Assembly (NCBI GenBank): GCA_003254925.1
Contig: QANZ01036326.1
Location: 1,583-65,582 of the forward strand
Direction of reading: 5' to 3'
DNA length: 64,000 nt
Origin: Chamaecrista fasciculata
Lineage: Eukaryota > Streptophyta > Magnoliopsida > Fabales > Fabaceae
Below are positions 13,001 through 27,156 of the stretch, piece after piece. How positions within the stretch are numbered: the first letter of the stretch is position 1; each line of letters opens with the position of its first letter. Under the pieces are notes generated by a model that saw only the letters and a program-made list of their open reading frames with translations, was not told where the DNA came from and searched no databases. A program made the translations under genes and the position numbers.

Positions 13001-13127
13001 ATTACAGCAGTTAACGATTAACAAGGATGTAATTTTATTTTTTTTAATTCACAATAGAGCAAACACTCAAATGCCTTGATTCGACTATGATTTACCCTCA
13101 CGCATGAGCTTCCACCATGAGATGTTA
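10100..13127. other. ELF4-like 3' region followed by a gene-free stretch
   Basis: Roughly the first 350 bases are probably the 3'UTR of the ELF4-like gene. The rest is AT-rich without a recognisable gene. It includes an AT microsatellite at 11016-11039, a CT microsatellite near 11388-11406 and poly-pyrimidine stretches. Short open frames at 11180-11599 and 12598-12807 look random. Confidence 0.5.
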
Positions 13128-13135
13128 CTTATTGT

Positions 13136-13671
13136 TAGGGATGTTCATGGGTATGGTACCTTGATATCCCCGAACCCGTAAAAAAATATCATCCTCATAC
13201 TTGGACCCATACCCGGGTATGAATATCAATCTACATCCTCATACTCTATGAGTAGTCAAATACCCAGACACGGAGAAATATAAATAAAATATTTTTAAAA
13301 ATATAAATATAATTTAATTAAAGTAATTTTATTTTATTTTCTTGATTAAATACAAAACAAAATGGTTAACCGTAGAAGTTACAAATAGTAATTTTATACA
13401 TATTTAAAATAAAAAATATTTACATCATATATGTTAATATTATATTTATACTTATATTTTTAAATACATCATATATATATATTTTAAAAAAGAACAAAAT
13501 ATTATAGCGAGTAGAGTCTGGGGTGGGTACCTCTATTACTGGACCCGGTATGCTCGCAAATTTAAATGAGTAAATCTCCATAACCGGTTTCATTTATTTT
13601 TTTAATCAAACCCAGGCCCAATGGATAAAATTAACAAGTATCTACGGGTATGAGTATTTTGATTTTCCCAA
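13136..13671. mobile_element. hAT-like non-autonomous element (degenerate right end)
   Basis: The left end TAGGGATGTTCATGGGTA is a classic hAT-MITE terminus. CTTATTGT (13128-13135) and CTTATTGC (13672-13679) form an 8-bp duplication with one mismatch. The interior carries GGGTAT/ACCCG-type repeats near both ends. The right terminus is poorly conserved, so the right boundary rests mainly on the duplication. Confidence 0.5.
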
Positions 13672-13679
13672 CTTATTGC

Positions 13680-14840
13680 CTAACAAATAGTATTTGACTC
13701 TCAAATATTTTAAGATAAACAAATATTAAGACGTTGTGAGAGGAAACAATTGGGGAAATTGCATGGTTAATGAATGCTGAAAAAATTAAAATATATATGT
13801 AATGCAATTAATGTTGAGGCGAGGTGAGTGTTTGTTAGGAGAGGCGTAAACGTTGGAGCGTTGCGTTTCAATGATTCATTCATTGGAGGGTTTGGTAGAA
13901 AGATGATGTCTGTGAATGATGTTTGAGCTACCAACAGGTAACGAAACGCATGTGTCGTTTTTCGGAAAAGCACATCATCGTCATCCTTCTCTGCCTAATT
14001 GCATGTGGATGCTTAATCATATCTTCAAAACCATCTTCATTGACTTTACTTACTTGATGCATTTTTTTGCTGTAACTAGTTATTATAATTGCGGGTTCCA
14101 TGTACTTTTATAGTTTTATTAATATATATAATCATGCATAACGGGTGCTTATGATCCCTCATTTTCTTCTCCTTTTTATTATAATATATATTATCCTACT
14201 TAAACTAATTTTAACATCTTTTCTTGTTGTTGTATTAAAATACTCGAAAATTAAAATCTCCGAGTATCCTGAGAACTTGTGTGGAGATTGAGTATAATAT
14301 GCATTGAATGTAGAGTAGAGATCATATCCAAAAGTTTTGATGATTATGATAAGGAGTGGTACATGTATCTTTCAACATTTAAATAATTAATTCGTATTCC
14401 GATACTAAAATAATAAATATAAAATAAAATATACCTGTGATTTTAATAAATTAGAAAGTAGTAATAAAAAGTTAAAGTAGCTTTTATTGAACACAATCAT
14501 AATTTATTCTTTTTCTAATGTTTATTATGTATATGACTAAATTATGTTTGATTTTGTATATGACTAAATTATTAAATTGGTATGTTTGATTTTGTTAATT
14601 AGTTTATGATTGTAAATTGTGACTATAGTTATACAAATCGAGCCGAAATTCAAATTAACCGATGAATTTGGTTGGTTTAATTGGTGCTGGGTTTAGAATA
14701 ATTAAGTTTGAGTCTAAATGTAAAATTGATTAAGAATTATAAAATTGGTGAAAACTTGTTGAAATTAGTGGTTGAACCCGTTTAGTAAGAATGGGCAAGG
14801 TTATAGATTTAAGAGTTTAAATGATTTAAAGCTCTAGATG
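13680..14840. other. AT-rich gene-free stretch
   Basis: I see no coding region, RNA gene or bounded repeat here. Two short opposing open frames near 13767-14113 have no protein-family features. Confidence 0.5.
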
Positions 14841-14848
14841 TTATTTAG

Positions 14849-15548
14849 TAGGGGTGAGCATCCTGACCCGCGAGCACGGGAACCCGCAAAAACCAACCCG
14901 CAGTCACGGGCTGGGTTGGGTTGGGTTTAAAATTCTCAACCCGCACACCTGCGAATTGGTTTGCGGGTTGGAAGTTTATAAACCCAACCCAACCCGCGAA
15001 CCCACAAATATATATATAATATATATTTTTATAATTAATTACTAATATATATAATATATAATATATTATAGGTTAAACTAACAATTTGGTCCTTGAAAGA
15101 TCATTGAACTAACAACTCGGTCCTTGAAAGATTGAAATGTATAATTTAGTCCCTGAAAGATCAAAATGGTATACTAATTAATCCTTTTTATGGACTAAAT
15201 AATATACTGTTTTAATCTTTTAGGGACTAAAAAGTATACTATTTTGATCTTTCAGGGACTAAATTGTATATTTCAATTTTTCAGGGACCAAATTGTTAGT
15301 TTACTTTACATTATATGTGATGCATTTTGCCTAAGAAGTTGAAAAAAAATGTGTTATTTTGTTGTTTTAAAAAAAAAGATTCAACCCGCGGGTTCAATCC
15401 AACCCAACCCGCAATTTTGCGGGTTGGGTTGGTTCGGGTTGAATTTTAGAAAATACAGAACCCAACCCAACCCAACCCGCATATTGATGTGCGGGTTGGG
15501 CTGGGATTTTCCCTCAGCCCGCCCCAACCCAGCCCACGCTCACCCCTA
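14849..15548. mobile_element. hAT-type MITE with 8-bp target-site duplication and a nested element
   Basis: The termini TAGGGGTGAGC and GCTCACCCCTA are exact inverted repeats, and TTATTTAG flanks both sides (14841-14848 and 15549-15556). That is the 8-bp duplication and TAGGGGTG terminus expected of the hAT superfamily. Both ends carry repeated CCCAACCCGC/GCGGGTTGGG motifs. Between about 15071 and 15310 a second inverted repeat is nested inside, with TAAACTAACAATTTGGTCC mirrored as GGACCAAATTGTTAGTTTA. Confidence 0.8.
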
Positions 15549-15556
15549 TTATTTAG

Positions 15557-17030
15557 CAAACAAGAAATGATTTTATTGATTTTGTTTTTCACCACTTTGG
15601 ATGTTAATGAGGTGGTTTGGAGGGGTGGGAATGAATGTGGTACAAAGAATCAAAGCTATAGTGAATGATTATAATTTGGCTCTGTGTGTTAATAATCATT
15701 TGTATAAAAGAAGAGAAGTACACAATAGATGGAAGGAATTGAGGCTTTCGCATATTCTCTAAGGGATAGATTATCGGATGACACATAAGCAAGGATAAAG
15801 TTAAGCTTGTTGTTGTCTGGTTTAAATAGAGGTGACTTATAAATGAATTGGGAAATGCTTTAATACGCGCACTTCTAAATCTTTAGCTTTGATGGTTTTT
15901 ATTAGAGATATTTTTATCATTTTTTGTCCTCTAACCATTGATATTTATGTAAGTATTCCTTTTAAACTGATTGTTAATATTTTAGACAATTGGGTGAGTT
16001 ATGCTGAGGAGAGGCTAGTAAGAGATGATATAATAATAGAACTCATTGGTTCGTAAGATGACCTGACCGTTATGTGAAGATAATAGATATGTCAAAAAAG
16101 TTTGGGAGGTATTTCAATATATTTATTAACACTATACTCCTTTAACTTATCGTAAATAATTTCTCTTTTACCAAAAAAAAAAGAAAAATTTAAAACTCGA
16201 ATTTATAATTTATTGAAGTTTTGCCTTTAAACCTTAGGACAAGGACTATAAATCTATAATATCTTATTCAATTTTCACCTATGATGGTGACAATATATAT
16301 ATATGGTTAGAATAAATATTCAACAAATTAATAACAAGAGTAAGTCCACACACAAAGAGAAGTCAGAAAAGGAAATTATTATATTTGGGCCAAAAAACAG
16401 TAATTTGTTGAAAAGGATAAAATTGATAAAAATATAAAATATTGGGATGAAATTGACAGCAAAAAAAATTAGGGATGAAATTGATAATTGATGTAAAGTT
16501 TGAGGACAAAATTAGTACTTTTGCCTATTAGTTTTGTACAGTTTTTGGGGAGTTTTTTTGTGGGACAAGACTTATATGCAGTTCCTTATATGCTTGCTAT
16601 AAGGTTCTTTAATAAAAATATGACACGTGGGAAATTTGTTTTGCATGACCAATTATGGTAGAAAGAGAGTATCAAAAACAAATTTTTGCACAACCAATAA
16701 TTGAAGAGAGAGAATATGATTAAAGCTTGTGATTGGAGAATCTAATAGTAAAGATATAAACAAGTGCATCTGAGTTTTTTCCTTTTTTGTGCTTATTTTT
16801 GGACTCATTTTGTTGGGCTTTCCCATGAACGATTCTCATGAGGTTTTCAGCGTTTGTTAATGCCCTCCCATGTTGGGCTTCGTTAAAGAGGATAGCCTAG
16901 GTCGGCCTTCATCTACAATTGTGGGTAAAAAGAAAGTACCTTAATTCAAAAAAATTGTAAAAGAAAGTACACTTTGATCCTATTATAAAAAGAAAGTATC
17001 TTAATTCAAAAAAATAAATTTTTTTGGATA
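15557..17030. other. Gene-free stretch with a half-copy of a MITE family near 16340-16530
   Basis: The segment around 16430-16525 (GATGAAATTGACAGC through AGTACTTTTGCC) matches sequence in the PMIR intron near 53750-53840. Its end motif also recurs near 18000-18020. These appear to be fragments of one repeat family. There are no genes. Confidence 0.4.
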
Positions 17031-17040
17031 ATGTAAACCA

Positions 17041-17875
17041 AGATTATTAAAACCGGACCAGACGTTGAACCGGCTAGAGTACTGATTCAAGGTTCAATGG
17101 TTTAATCGGGGTCCAACCGGAGTTCAACCGGAAATGATTTAATATATAATTTTAAATAATAAAAAGCTATATACTATAAATAAAATATAATAATTGATTT
17201 AATAATTAATACTAATCATTTTGTACATAAAATTTTGATTATGAAATATGTTCTTAAGATATTATTTAATTATAATATAGTTTATTTTATTCCAAAAATT
17301 CTTTATTTTTCCAACTAAATACACCTAATCAATCTTAATAAATAATATAGTTTTTTTTTAACAATCGGGCGTCAGAGAGGCCAAAAGCAAGAAAAAAAAA
17401 GACCCAAAAGCTACCACAATCAGCGGCCCCCACAAAAATAAACCCTAACATGCCTATTGAAGCCAATCCTAATCATATCCCTTTGCAGCAACAAAGAAAC
17501 CCCAAACGGCGGCGAGCAAAGCTTCCCAGCAGACTCAGTATTCGAATTTCGAAGAACAAGGTAAATCGGCCAGGAAATCTCTTGTACTTTATCAAAACTT
17601 TGTCTTCTTCATCGTCTCTCAAATTTCTTCTCCATCTAGATCTCTCTTTAACTAGATCTGAGCGATTATTCTCGATTTTTCTTTCTTTCAAATATGAACC
17701 GGGTTTTTCATGACTCGACCGGTTCTTGCCGGTTTTACTGGTTGTTGACCGATTTGAGCGGTCTTAGACCGATTCTTTGCACATCCGGTTCTTTGACTGA
17801 ATCGGACCGGACTAAGCACCGATTCACGGTTTACCCAGTTAAACCGGCCGGTCCGGTCCAGTTTTAATAACATTG
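17041..17875. mobile_element. Mutator-like non-autonomous element, possible Pack-MULE
   Basis: ATGTAAACCA occurs at 17031-17040 and 17876-17885 as a 10-bp target-site duplication. Inside it, TTATTAAAACCGGACC-type ends are inverted at left and right, and each end is rich in ACCGG motifs. Long, imperfect terminal repeats and a 9-11 bp duplication are Mutator-like features. The interior at about 17370-17710 differs in composition and looks like a gene 5' end: an AGGGTTTA-type motif (as TAAACCCTAA), an ATG at 17450, about 37 basic codons, then AAG followed by GTAAAT, which could be a splice donor. I could not identify a parent gene. Confidence 0.6.
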
Positions 17876-17885
17876 ATGTAAACCA

Positions 17886-18300
17886 ATTTTTTCTTTTATT
17901 TAACAAAAAAAATTGAATGGAAATTGAAAAGAGACTAATGGTAGAATTTTTTAGAAACTTAAGGGACCAACACGGAACTTTGAGCAAACTTGAGGAACCA
18001 AAATAGTACTTTTGCTTAGATTTTTTATGAAATTACTATTATAACCTCACTTATTTGGCCTAAATTTAATATAAGGATGTTATTTGCACGTAATTGAAAA
18101 CTCAAGGAGTCCTATTTGCACAAATTAAAAACTTATGTACACCCACCCTAAGAATCAGGGTGTCTATGCAATTTTGGCCTATTTTGAAGCATAAGCAAAC
18201 TCTATTTCATCGAAGCTTGTGGCATTCGAACAGTTAAATATTAGAACATATCTCATCCGTTGGATGCTCAAACCTAATGTTACGTCCGCCGTTGGATTGA
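17886..18300. other. Intergenic stretch upstream of RPS3
   Basis: No gene is visible. A fragment at about 17925-18020 ends in AGTACTTTTGC and may belong to the repeat family noted at 16.4 and 53.8 kb. Confidence 0.4.
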
Positions 18301-18456
18301 TAATCGCTTATAAAATATAATCCCCTTCTCCCTCCAAAGCCCTACTGTGAAATTAGGGTTTACAGATCAATAGCCACGGCGACGGCATTGACAACGGCAA
18401 TCTTTGGTGTTTAGATCTTCATTTCTGCATCTTCACTCTTCGACACTTTTGTAACC
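18300..18456 (+). promoter_or_regulatory. RPS3 core promoter with TATA-like box and telo-box
   Basis: A TATAAAATATAA stretch lies at about 18309. TTAGGGTTT, the reverse of the telo-box AAACCCTAA, lies at 18353-18361 at the start of the likely leader. Telo-boxes are typical of plant ribosomal protein promoters. The start codon follows about 95 bases downstream. Confidence 0.6.
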
Positions 18457-20896
<2,440 letters not shown>

Positions 20897-21868
20897 TGAA
20901 GCATTTTGACTGGCTTGTATGGCCGGTGCCAGTTAGATTCTGGGTTTGCGGGTGCTTACGTTTTCTTGTAAGCCTTGTTGGTTACCAATGGGAGATGAGC
21001 TCAATATCGATCAATTGTTTTCTAGCTGTTGAAGAAATTTTGCTGTACTCTAGTTAACTAGTTTTTATGATTCATTATTATCTGTTTCATAAATTGTCAC
21101 ACTATTCACTAGTTTTTAATCAACCCTAGTCCCATTTTGTTGTTTCTTTAGAATTTTGTGAAGATGACTAAACAAAATTTTACACTTGGAAAATATTGTT
21201 TTTATCCACCATTTTGCAGTCAATATTTAGTTTTATATTCTTGGGACGATTTTTTAATTTTGATTTCAAATTATTAAATATAATTATATTTTTTATTTCA
21301 AGTTTTTTTTTGTAATTCCTTACATAAAGATTCAGAAAATACCGGATCCATCAACACAAGCAAGATAAAACTCCAAAATGACATGAATATGATAAATTTA
21401 AAATTATATGGTCTTTATACGAGTTTATTTTTTATTCAATTGTTTTCTTCAATAAATAATATCAAATTGAGTCTTAAAGTTAGTTGTTCATTTTATAATG
21501 AAATAAATTAAATTAGTTATATTCATCTCGTTAATTTCTAAAGGGTAAATTATATATTATTTTTGAAAAATTATTTTTTTATTAATTGAGATTGTCAACA
21601 AATATGATTAAATAATACTTTAAAAATATAAACTATCGCACAAAAAGTGAAAAATAACGAGAACCTCCCAGATTAAAGACATTAACGTTGTCCAATATTC
21701 TCTCTGCTAAGGTGAAGGAGAAGAGCATTAAAGCTATAAACAAAGGATGTAGTAAGTTTATTAGGATATATAATTGATGGATGTAGTAAGTTATGAAAAA
21801 TGAACACCCCCATAATTAGAATGAAACCAACTATAATGAAAGAAGAAAGAGGGAGCATGTTATGAGAA
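20897..21868. other. RPS3 3' region and gene-free stretch
   Basis: The first 200-250 bases are probably the RPS3 3'UTR. The rest is AT-rich with no gene or bounded repeat that I can support. Confidence 0.5.
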
Positions 21869-22604
21869 TAAGAGCTGTCAAAGTGGGTCAACCCGGCTCA
21901 TACGGGTTGGCCCACCACGGGTTACGGCTCACGCGGGCCAGAATTTCTGGTGAGCCAGGATTATGCCAACCTGGCTCACCATCTTGGTGAGCCGGGTTGG
22001 CTCACTTAACCCACCAAAATTTAATTTTTTTTTTTTTTAAATTCAATGTACATTTTTTCTAACCTGTTTTTTTTTTTTAAAAAAATTCAAATAAATCTAA
22101 CTCTTGGCATTGTTCTTGAAGTGTTGTAAAATACATGGAAAACTCCACACATGCTAATTTTCGTTCCAACCTATTGTGTTTTTGGCTTGGGACCTATTTA
22201 ATTTATCAAATATTGCAAATTGCAATACAAAAGTCAAGACCAACTCTTAAAATGCAGAAGCAAAGTGAGAGAGAGAGTGAGAGAGAGGGCAACTAAGAGT
22301 TATTGTGACTTTTTGTGAGTGAATATGAAAAGTGAGATGTCAAGAGTAATTTGAGTTAGTGGAAGGTTTAAAATGAAATTAAGTTATTAGTTTTTTAATT
22401 TTAGAATTAATTTTTTTTTTACATGGTGGGTTGGTGAGCCAACCCACCAACTCGCCGGGTTGGCTCACCATGGCTCGCGGGTTAGGTGAGCCAACCCACA
22501 CGGGTTAAAATTATTGGTGAGCCAAGATTGCATCAACCCGGCTCACCATTTTTGCGGGTTAAACGGGTCCAACCTACGGGTTGGAACCCATTTTGACAGC
22601 TCTA
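21869..22604. mobile_element. hAT-like MITE with GAGCTGTCAAA termini
   Basis: The ends AGAGCTGTCAAAGTGGG and CCCATTTTGACAGCTCTA are inverted with one mismatch. The flanks TATGAGAA (21861-21868) and CATGAGAT (22605-22612) agree at six of eight positions, consistent with an aged 8-bp hAT duplication. Both ends carry GGTTGGCTCACC / GGTGAGCCAACC motifs repeated several times. The middle is AT-rich with an AG microsatellite near 22266-22290. No transposase is present. Confidence 0.6.
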
Positions 22605-23006
22605 CATGAGATATTTAGTACAAATTAGTATAAACGACAAATATTATCGGATAAAAGAAAAAAAATAGAAAAGTTAAGTGTTGGGACACCTCACATCTAT
22701 TTTGCTCGATTTAATTTTTTGACTTGTAAATTTGTATAACATAAATCTCAAGATAAAAAAAAATCTAAATTCAATGGTAGAGGTGAGCTGTCTCAACACT
22801 CAATTTCTTCATATTATTACTCTTAATAGAAGCTTGAAGTATACTTTATTAAAGTTCTAACAATTTAACTAAGATGTTTTCTGCATTGGTGTTTGAACTG
22901 CTGTTTTGGTGGAATGAAATGTTTGTTTGTTGTAAAAAAAAAAGCAATTTAACTAAAATAGTCATTCCTCACGAATCTTAGGTGAACCCAAAACAAGGAA
23001 AGTTAA

Positions 23007-23122
23007 GAAGTGTTTGATTTTGTTTTTCAAAACAGTTTTTTGGTTTTAAAAACAACAAATAATGTGTACATTTTGTTTTTTAAAACAGAAAATTGTTTTT
23101 CAAAAACAAAATCAAACATGCC
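23007..23122. repeat. Short inverted repeat related to the Tourist-like element at 23.9 kb
   Basis: GTGTTTGATTTTG at the left end mirrors CAAAATCAAACATGCC at the right. Internal TTTTCAAAACAG/CTGTTTTTAAAAC motifs also occur in the element at 23902-24312. This is probably a shorter member of that family. No duplication was found. Confidence 0.45.
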
Positions 23123-23901
23123 ATAGTTTTTTTGTTTTTGATAATGTTATGGATTTTTCTCGCCTATTCATGTAACAGTCTAAGCGATGACTAATCTCAT
23201 TCAGACAACAGAGATGAAACAATTGTGCCCTACCAACAATGTCGACTCTACAAAGAACGTTAGTTTTAAAATCATATTTTTTATTGTCAAATATTATGTT
23301 AACTACTATATATTAATAACATTTTAAAATTTCTGGCCAACAAAAAGAACCTTTTAAAATTTGATCCTGTTGCACTCGAACTCTATATACTCATTGTGAC
23401 TTATCATTGTTTATCTATCTTATTTTTGGGTTATATTGCTAGTTACATTAAATCAGTAACTTGTAATTCAAGAATGATTGTTTTATTCTTCAAAGTAAGA
23501 TTACTCCTCTTGTTTAATATGTAAGAAAATTTTATTAATTAATCTACAAATTAGTACCGCCATAACAATTAACATGATAGGGACATTACATTGTAAGTGG
23601 GAAGTCCACCTTGAAATATTTATTAAAGCTCTTACCAATAATTATTTTGTCCTCTTTTGTTGGGTTACTTAAGTATACAAACATACAATTCATAAATATT
23701 TATTCGGAGTTGGAGAAATGTCTGAGCTTTCACGAAAGCTTCAATTCGTGATGGGAGTACATAAATACTGTACATGATACTCGGGATTTCTAATCAATAA
23801 TTTAAATCGACTTAAGAAATATTTAAAAAAAAGCATTGCTAAGAAGTAAACACATTCTCTTATTTACAAGGTTTGTAAATACATTTTGCAAGAGAAACTT
23901 A

Positions 23902-24312
23902 GGGCTGATTTTATTTTCTAAAAATTGTTTTTCTAAAATAGATCTTAAACTTGTTTTTAGAAATAAATTTTAAGAAGTAAAGAATAAAAAAACTTGTTTG
24001 ATTAATTAATTTTAAGAATTAAAAAAAAAACAAAATGAAGGGTGAGGAAGCGCTGGAGAGAGAACAATTTTATAATTTCTTGGCTAATATTACCAAATTG
24101 CCATTAATGAGACTGGACCTCCGCCTTTTTTTAGAAAACCAAGTTGAAAACATCTAAAAGCTATTCTTGTTTTTCGGTTTTTTAGGATTGCTTTTTGTTT
24201 TTATGTTTTTTAAATTTGTTTAAGAAAACAACTTAATCAAACAAGTTTTTTTGTTTTTTTTTTATTTTTAAAAACAGAAAACTGTTTTTACAAAATAAAA
24301 TCAAACAGGCCC
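23902..24312. mobile_element. Tourist-like (PIF/Harbinger) MITE
   Basis: The element starts GGGCTGATTTTATTTT and ends AAAATCAAACAGGCCC, with TTA outside both ends (23899-23901 and 24313-24315). The 3-bp TTA duplication and GGGCCTGTTTGATTTTG-type terminus are typical of Tourist MITEs. Internal TTGTTTTTA/TAAAAACAG repeats form further inverted arms. It is non-coding. Confidence 0.6.
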
Positions 24313-24609
24313 TTAACTTCTTCAAAAAGGAAAAGAAATGAAAGAAAGTAAAACATCTGAAGGAAGCTTGTTTAGCTAAGATTTGATTTTATCAAAACAC
24401 AAGACGACAAGTTTCCTAGCTTTTAAGTGTCGCTACATTTTGGCTTATATTTCGCCCCACTCCATTTTTTAATTTCTAATTAAAGCGAGTACATTAATTA
24501 GAATATTGATGAAGTACACATTATATTTGTAACAAATGTTCTGAGAGAATTGATCAAAAAAAAATGTTCCGAGAGAAGTTGTGCTAATAATAAAACTATA
24601 AAAGAGTAA

Positions 24610-25126
24610 GGCTAAAGTGCACTTTTGGTCCCATAACTTTGGCAAAGGTTTCAATTTGGTCCCATAATTTTTTTGTTGCAATTTTGGTCCCATAACTTTG
24701 GCAACGGTCTCAATTTGGTCCCATAAATTTTTTTGTTGCAATTTTGGTCCCATAACTTTGGCAACGGTCTCAATTTGGTCCCGTAACTTTTTTTGTTGCA
24801 ATTTTGGTCCCATAACTTTTGAAAACGTCTCACCGTTAGTCCCAATACTGATTTTCATCCATTATCTATCGTTAAAGATGATCTGACATACTGAGTTGGA
24901 TGATGACGTGACAAATATGGGTGAAGTTTTGGGACGGATGGAAATCAGTTTGGGACTAACGGTGAGACGTTTTTAGAAGTTATGGGACCAAAATTGAAAC
25001 AAAAAAAGTTATGGGACCAAATTGAGACCTTTGCTAAAGTTATGGGACCAAAATGGCAACAAAAAAAGTTATGGGACCAAATTGAAACCTTTGCCAAAGT
25101 TATGGGACCAAAAATGCACTTTAACC
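24610..25126. mobile_element. Mutator-like MITE with tandemly repeated arms
   Basis: AAAGAGTAA occurs exactly at 24601-24609 and 25127-25135, a 9-bp target-site duplication. The ends GGCTAAAGTGCA and TGCACTTTAACC are inverted. Each arm holds tandem copies of a roughly 60-base unit containing GGTCCCATAACTTTGGCAA and CAATTTTGGTCCCATAA, three on the left and two on the right. The two arms are complementary across a central loop of about 100 bases. The element can fold into a long hairpin. The open frames through it are a by-product of the tandem units. Confidence 0.75.
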
Positions 25127-25135
25127 AAAGAGTAA

Positions 25136-26237
25136 ATTACTCCACTCTCTATAATTGAAATATATATAGCCAAATTGAACAAATTTTATATTTATGGTGA
25201 AAATATACATTTAGCCTATTTGCATCCATAAGATAGTTAAAATACCCTTCAAAATAAATTTTATTTATTTTAGTACAAATATATATTTGACTTTATTTCA
25301 GTATTTTGTGTTAGAACAGTAAAATTATATATATGTTTTTTTTTATAATTTCTCCAAATTAAATGAAATTATGACTTTCCATTATTATTGTTAATATACT
25401 AAGATTGTAATTTTTTTTTAATAATAGACACATCTCAGAGTAATTTATCAATGATAAAGTTTGAACATGCCGTTGGCCACAATGAAACCTCTATTTTAAG
25501 AGTCAATTTTCACGTCTCTTGTATTTATATAACTCAACAGCACGTCTCTTTTAATTGGAAAGAGACTTCATAGTTATTCATAGCACGTTTACTGGTGAAT
25601 AATACCAAATTGGCTTTCAAAATGAAAAAAAAATGCTGTTAATTAAGGATAACCAAACCCACAGGCAAAGAAAAGAATATGCAATACATGCAATAATTAA
25701 TACATTTTTTTTCTGGTCTATTTTTTTTTTCTTCAGCTTATGCCTCATAATATTATAGTAATTAAGGGATATTCTTAGATTTTATTGGAAATAAATTCCT
25801 TTCTTAAACAATATATAGTGGCATAAAGCATAATTAACAAGCATTTAATTAGAGAGTTTAAAGTGTGTGTGAGTGTGTATAAATAAGAAATAGACCAGTT
25901 AGAGTAACACCCACGTTAGGTATTTTCTCATTTCGTGTGCAACTGAGAAAAATATTTCGTGTGCAAGTGGAAACACTTGGTGTATGCTTGGGAGGTCTCT
26001 TGTGAGTGCTTCCAAGTCTCATATCGAAAGGTTTAAAACGTGTGCCAGTGTGTATAAGTAAGGAATATATCGATTTGAGTAACACTCACATTGTGTTTTC
26101 TCATTTCGTGTTCGGCCGGAAAAGAAAAACAAGCATTTAATTACAACTTCAGTCTTAGAAATTAAATTACTAAAGTGAAATATTATTTAATTTGACAGGT
26201 AACCCCTTTAATTAGATGATTTTGTCTTCTCTTGTCT

Positions 26238-26273
<36 letters not shown>

Positions 26274-26580
26274 TCCATGGCTACATATTAATTATTAAAC
26301 CATAAAATGATAAAATAAAATATATTCTCTCTTCAAGGACTGCATAACCACCACGGCTTTTAGATTAACTACTCAGTATTAATATAATGAAAAAAAATAA
26401 ATATATATATAAAAAAAGAATTATGCCAACAATCCTATCATTGAACTCATGGATAGGATTTGCTTTGATGTCTCTTCTCTCTACACGATATATTCTCCAA
26501 CTCAAGAATTGGGAGGCAATATATATAATTAACTATAATCAGAGCCAAAAAAAGAAAAAATATATTAATAATTATTACAT
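25136..26580. repeat. Intergenic stretch with two direct repeats (25856-25941 and 26031-26114) and an AT microsatellite
   Basis: Two stretches of about 85 bases share GTGTGTATAA, AGAGTAACACCCAC/TGAGTAACACTCAC and TTTTCTCATTTCGTGT in the same order and orientation, separated by about 90 bases. They may be remains of a small retroelement terminal repeat, since AAGTCTCATATCGAAAGG near 26013 resembles motifs in such elements. An (AT)n tract covers 26248-26273. No gene is present before the ATL start. Confidence 0.4.
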
Positions 26581-27156
26581 ATGGGTGATGTTCTAAGTCC
26601 CTTCACAGTCTCACCTCCTCCTCCTCCATCTTCTTCTTCAAATTCAGGTATGTCCATGTTGTATTATGGCCTTGCAGTGGTAGGAACTGCAGCCATAATT
26701 TTAGCTATGTACAACCTCATCATCATCAGACGGTGTACCAGGCGCCACGTGCAGCCATCACAGCCACCTGATCTTGGAGATCCAAGAGATGATGTGGAGG
26801 TGATGATCACAGCAAGAGCAAGTAGTAGTAGAAGTAGTACTGTGGATGAAAGTTTCTCTAATAGGAATTTGCTGTCAAGCTTCAAGTACAATAAGAAAGC
26901 ACAAGATATAGTGGAAGATGAAGATGAAGATGAAGGAAAAAGAAGAGAAGAGTATGATGATTATGAATGTCCTGTTTGCTTATCAGTGTTTGAAGAAGGA
27001 GAAGAGGTGAGGAAGCTTCCTCGTTGTAATCACTCATTTCATGCTGTTTGTATAGATATGTGGCTTTACTCTCACTTTGATTGCCCAATTTGTCGAACAC
27101 CTGTTGTGCAATTGCAACAACAAGTATCTCATCCTCAACTTGTATCATCTGTTTGA
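26581..27156 (+). CDS. RING-H2 finger protein, ATL family E3 ubiquitin ligase
   Basis: A single-exon gene for a 191-residue protein, typical of the plant ATL family of membrane-anchored E3 ubiquitin ligases. A proline- and serine-rich N-terminus (residues 10-22) is followed by one hydrophobic membrane segment (about 27-49) and a basic stop-transfer stretch (RRCTRRH). A very acidic linker follows (111-128, runs of E and D). The RING-H2 domain covers 130-171, with zinc ligands C130, C133, C149, H151, H154, C157, C168 and C171. P169 lies between the last ligand cysteines, and W161 is the usual E2-contact tryptophan. The classic GLD motif between membrane segment and RING is not evident, so it belongs to a divergent ATL subgroup. 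Substrate and exact family number cannot be read from the sequence. The start at 26581 is the only ATG that retains the membrane segment with a full leader. Confidence 0.88.
   Translation: MGDVLSPFTVSPPPPPSSSSNSGMSMLYYGLAVVGTAAIILAMYNLIIIRRCTRRHVQPSQPPDLGDPRDDVEVMITARASSSRSSTVDESFSNRNLLSSFKYNKKAQDIVEDEDEDEGKRREEYDDYECPVCLSVFEEGEEVRKLPRCNHSFHAVCIDMWLYSHFDCPICRTPVVQLQQQVSHPQLVSSV

Noticed and set aside
24469..24886. Frames with repeated KLWDQNCNKK-like peptides
   Set aside because: They are produced by tandem units in a MITE arm. The periodicity comes from DNA repeats.
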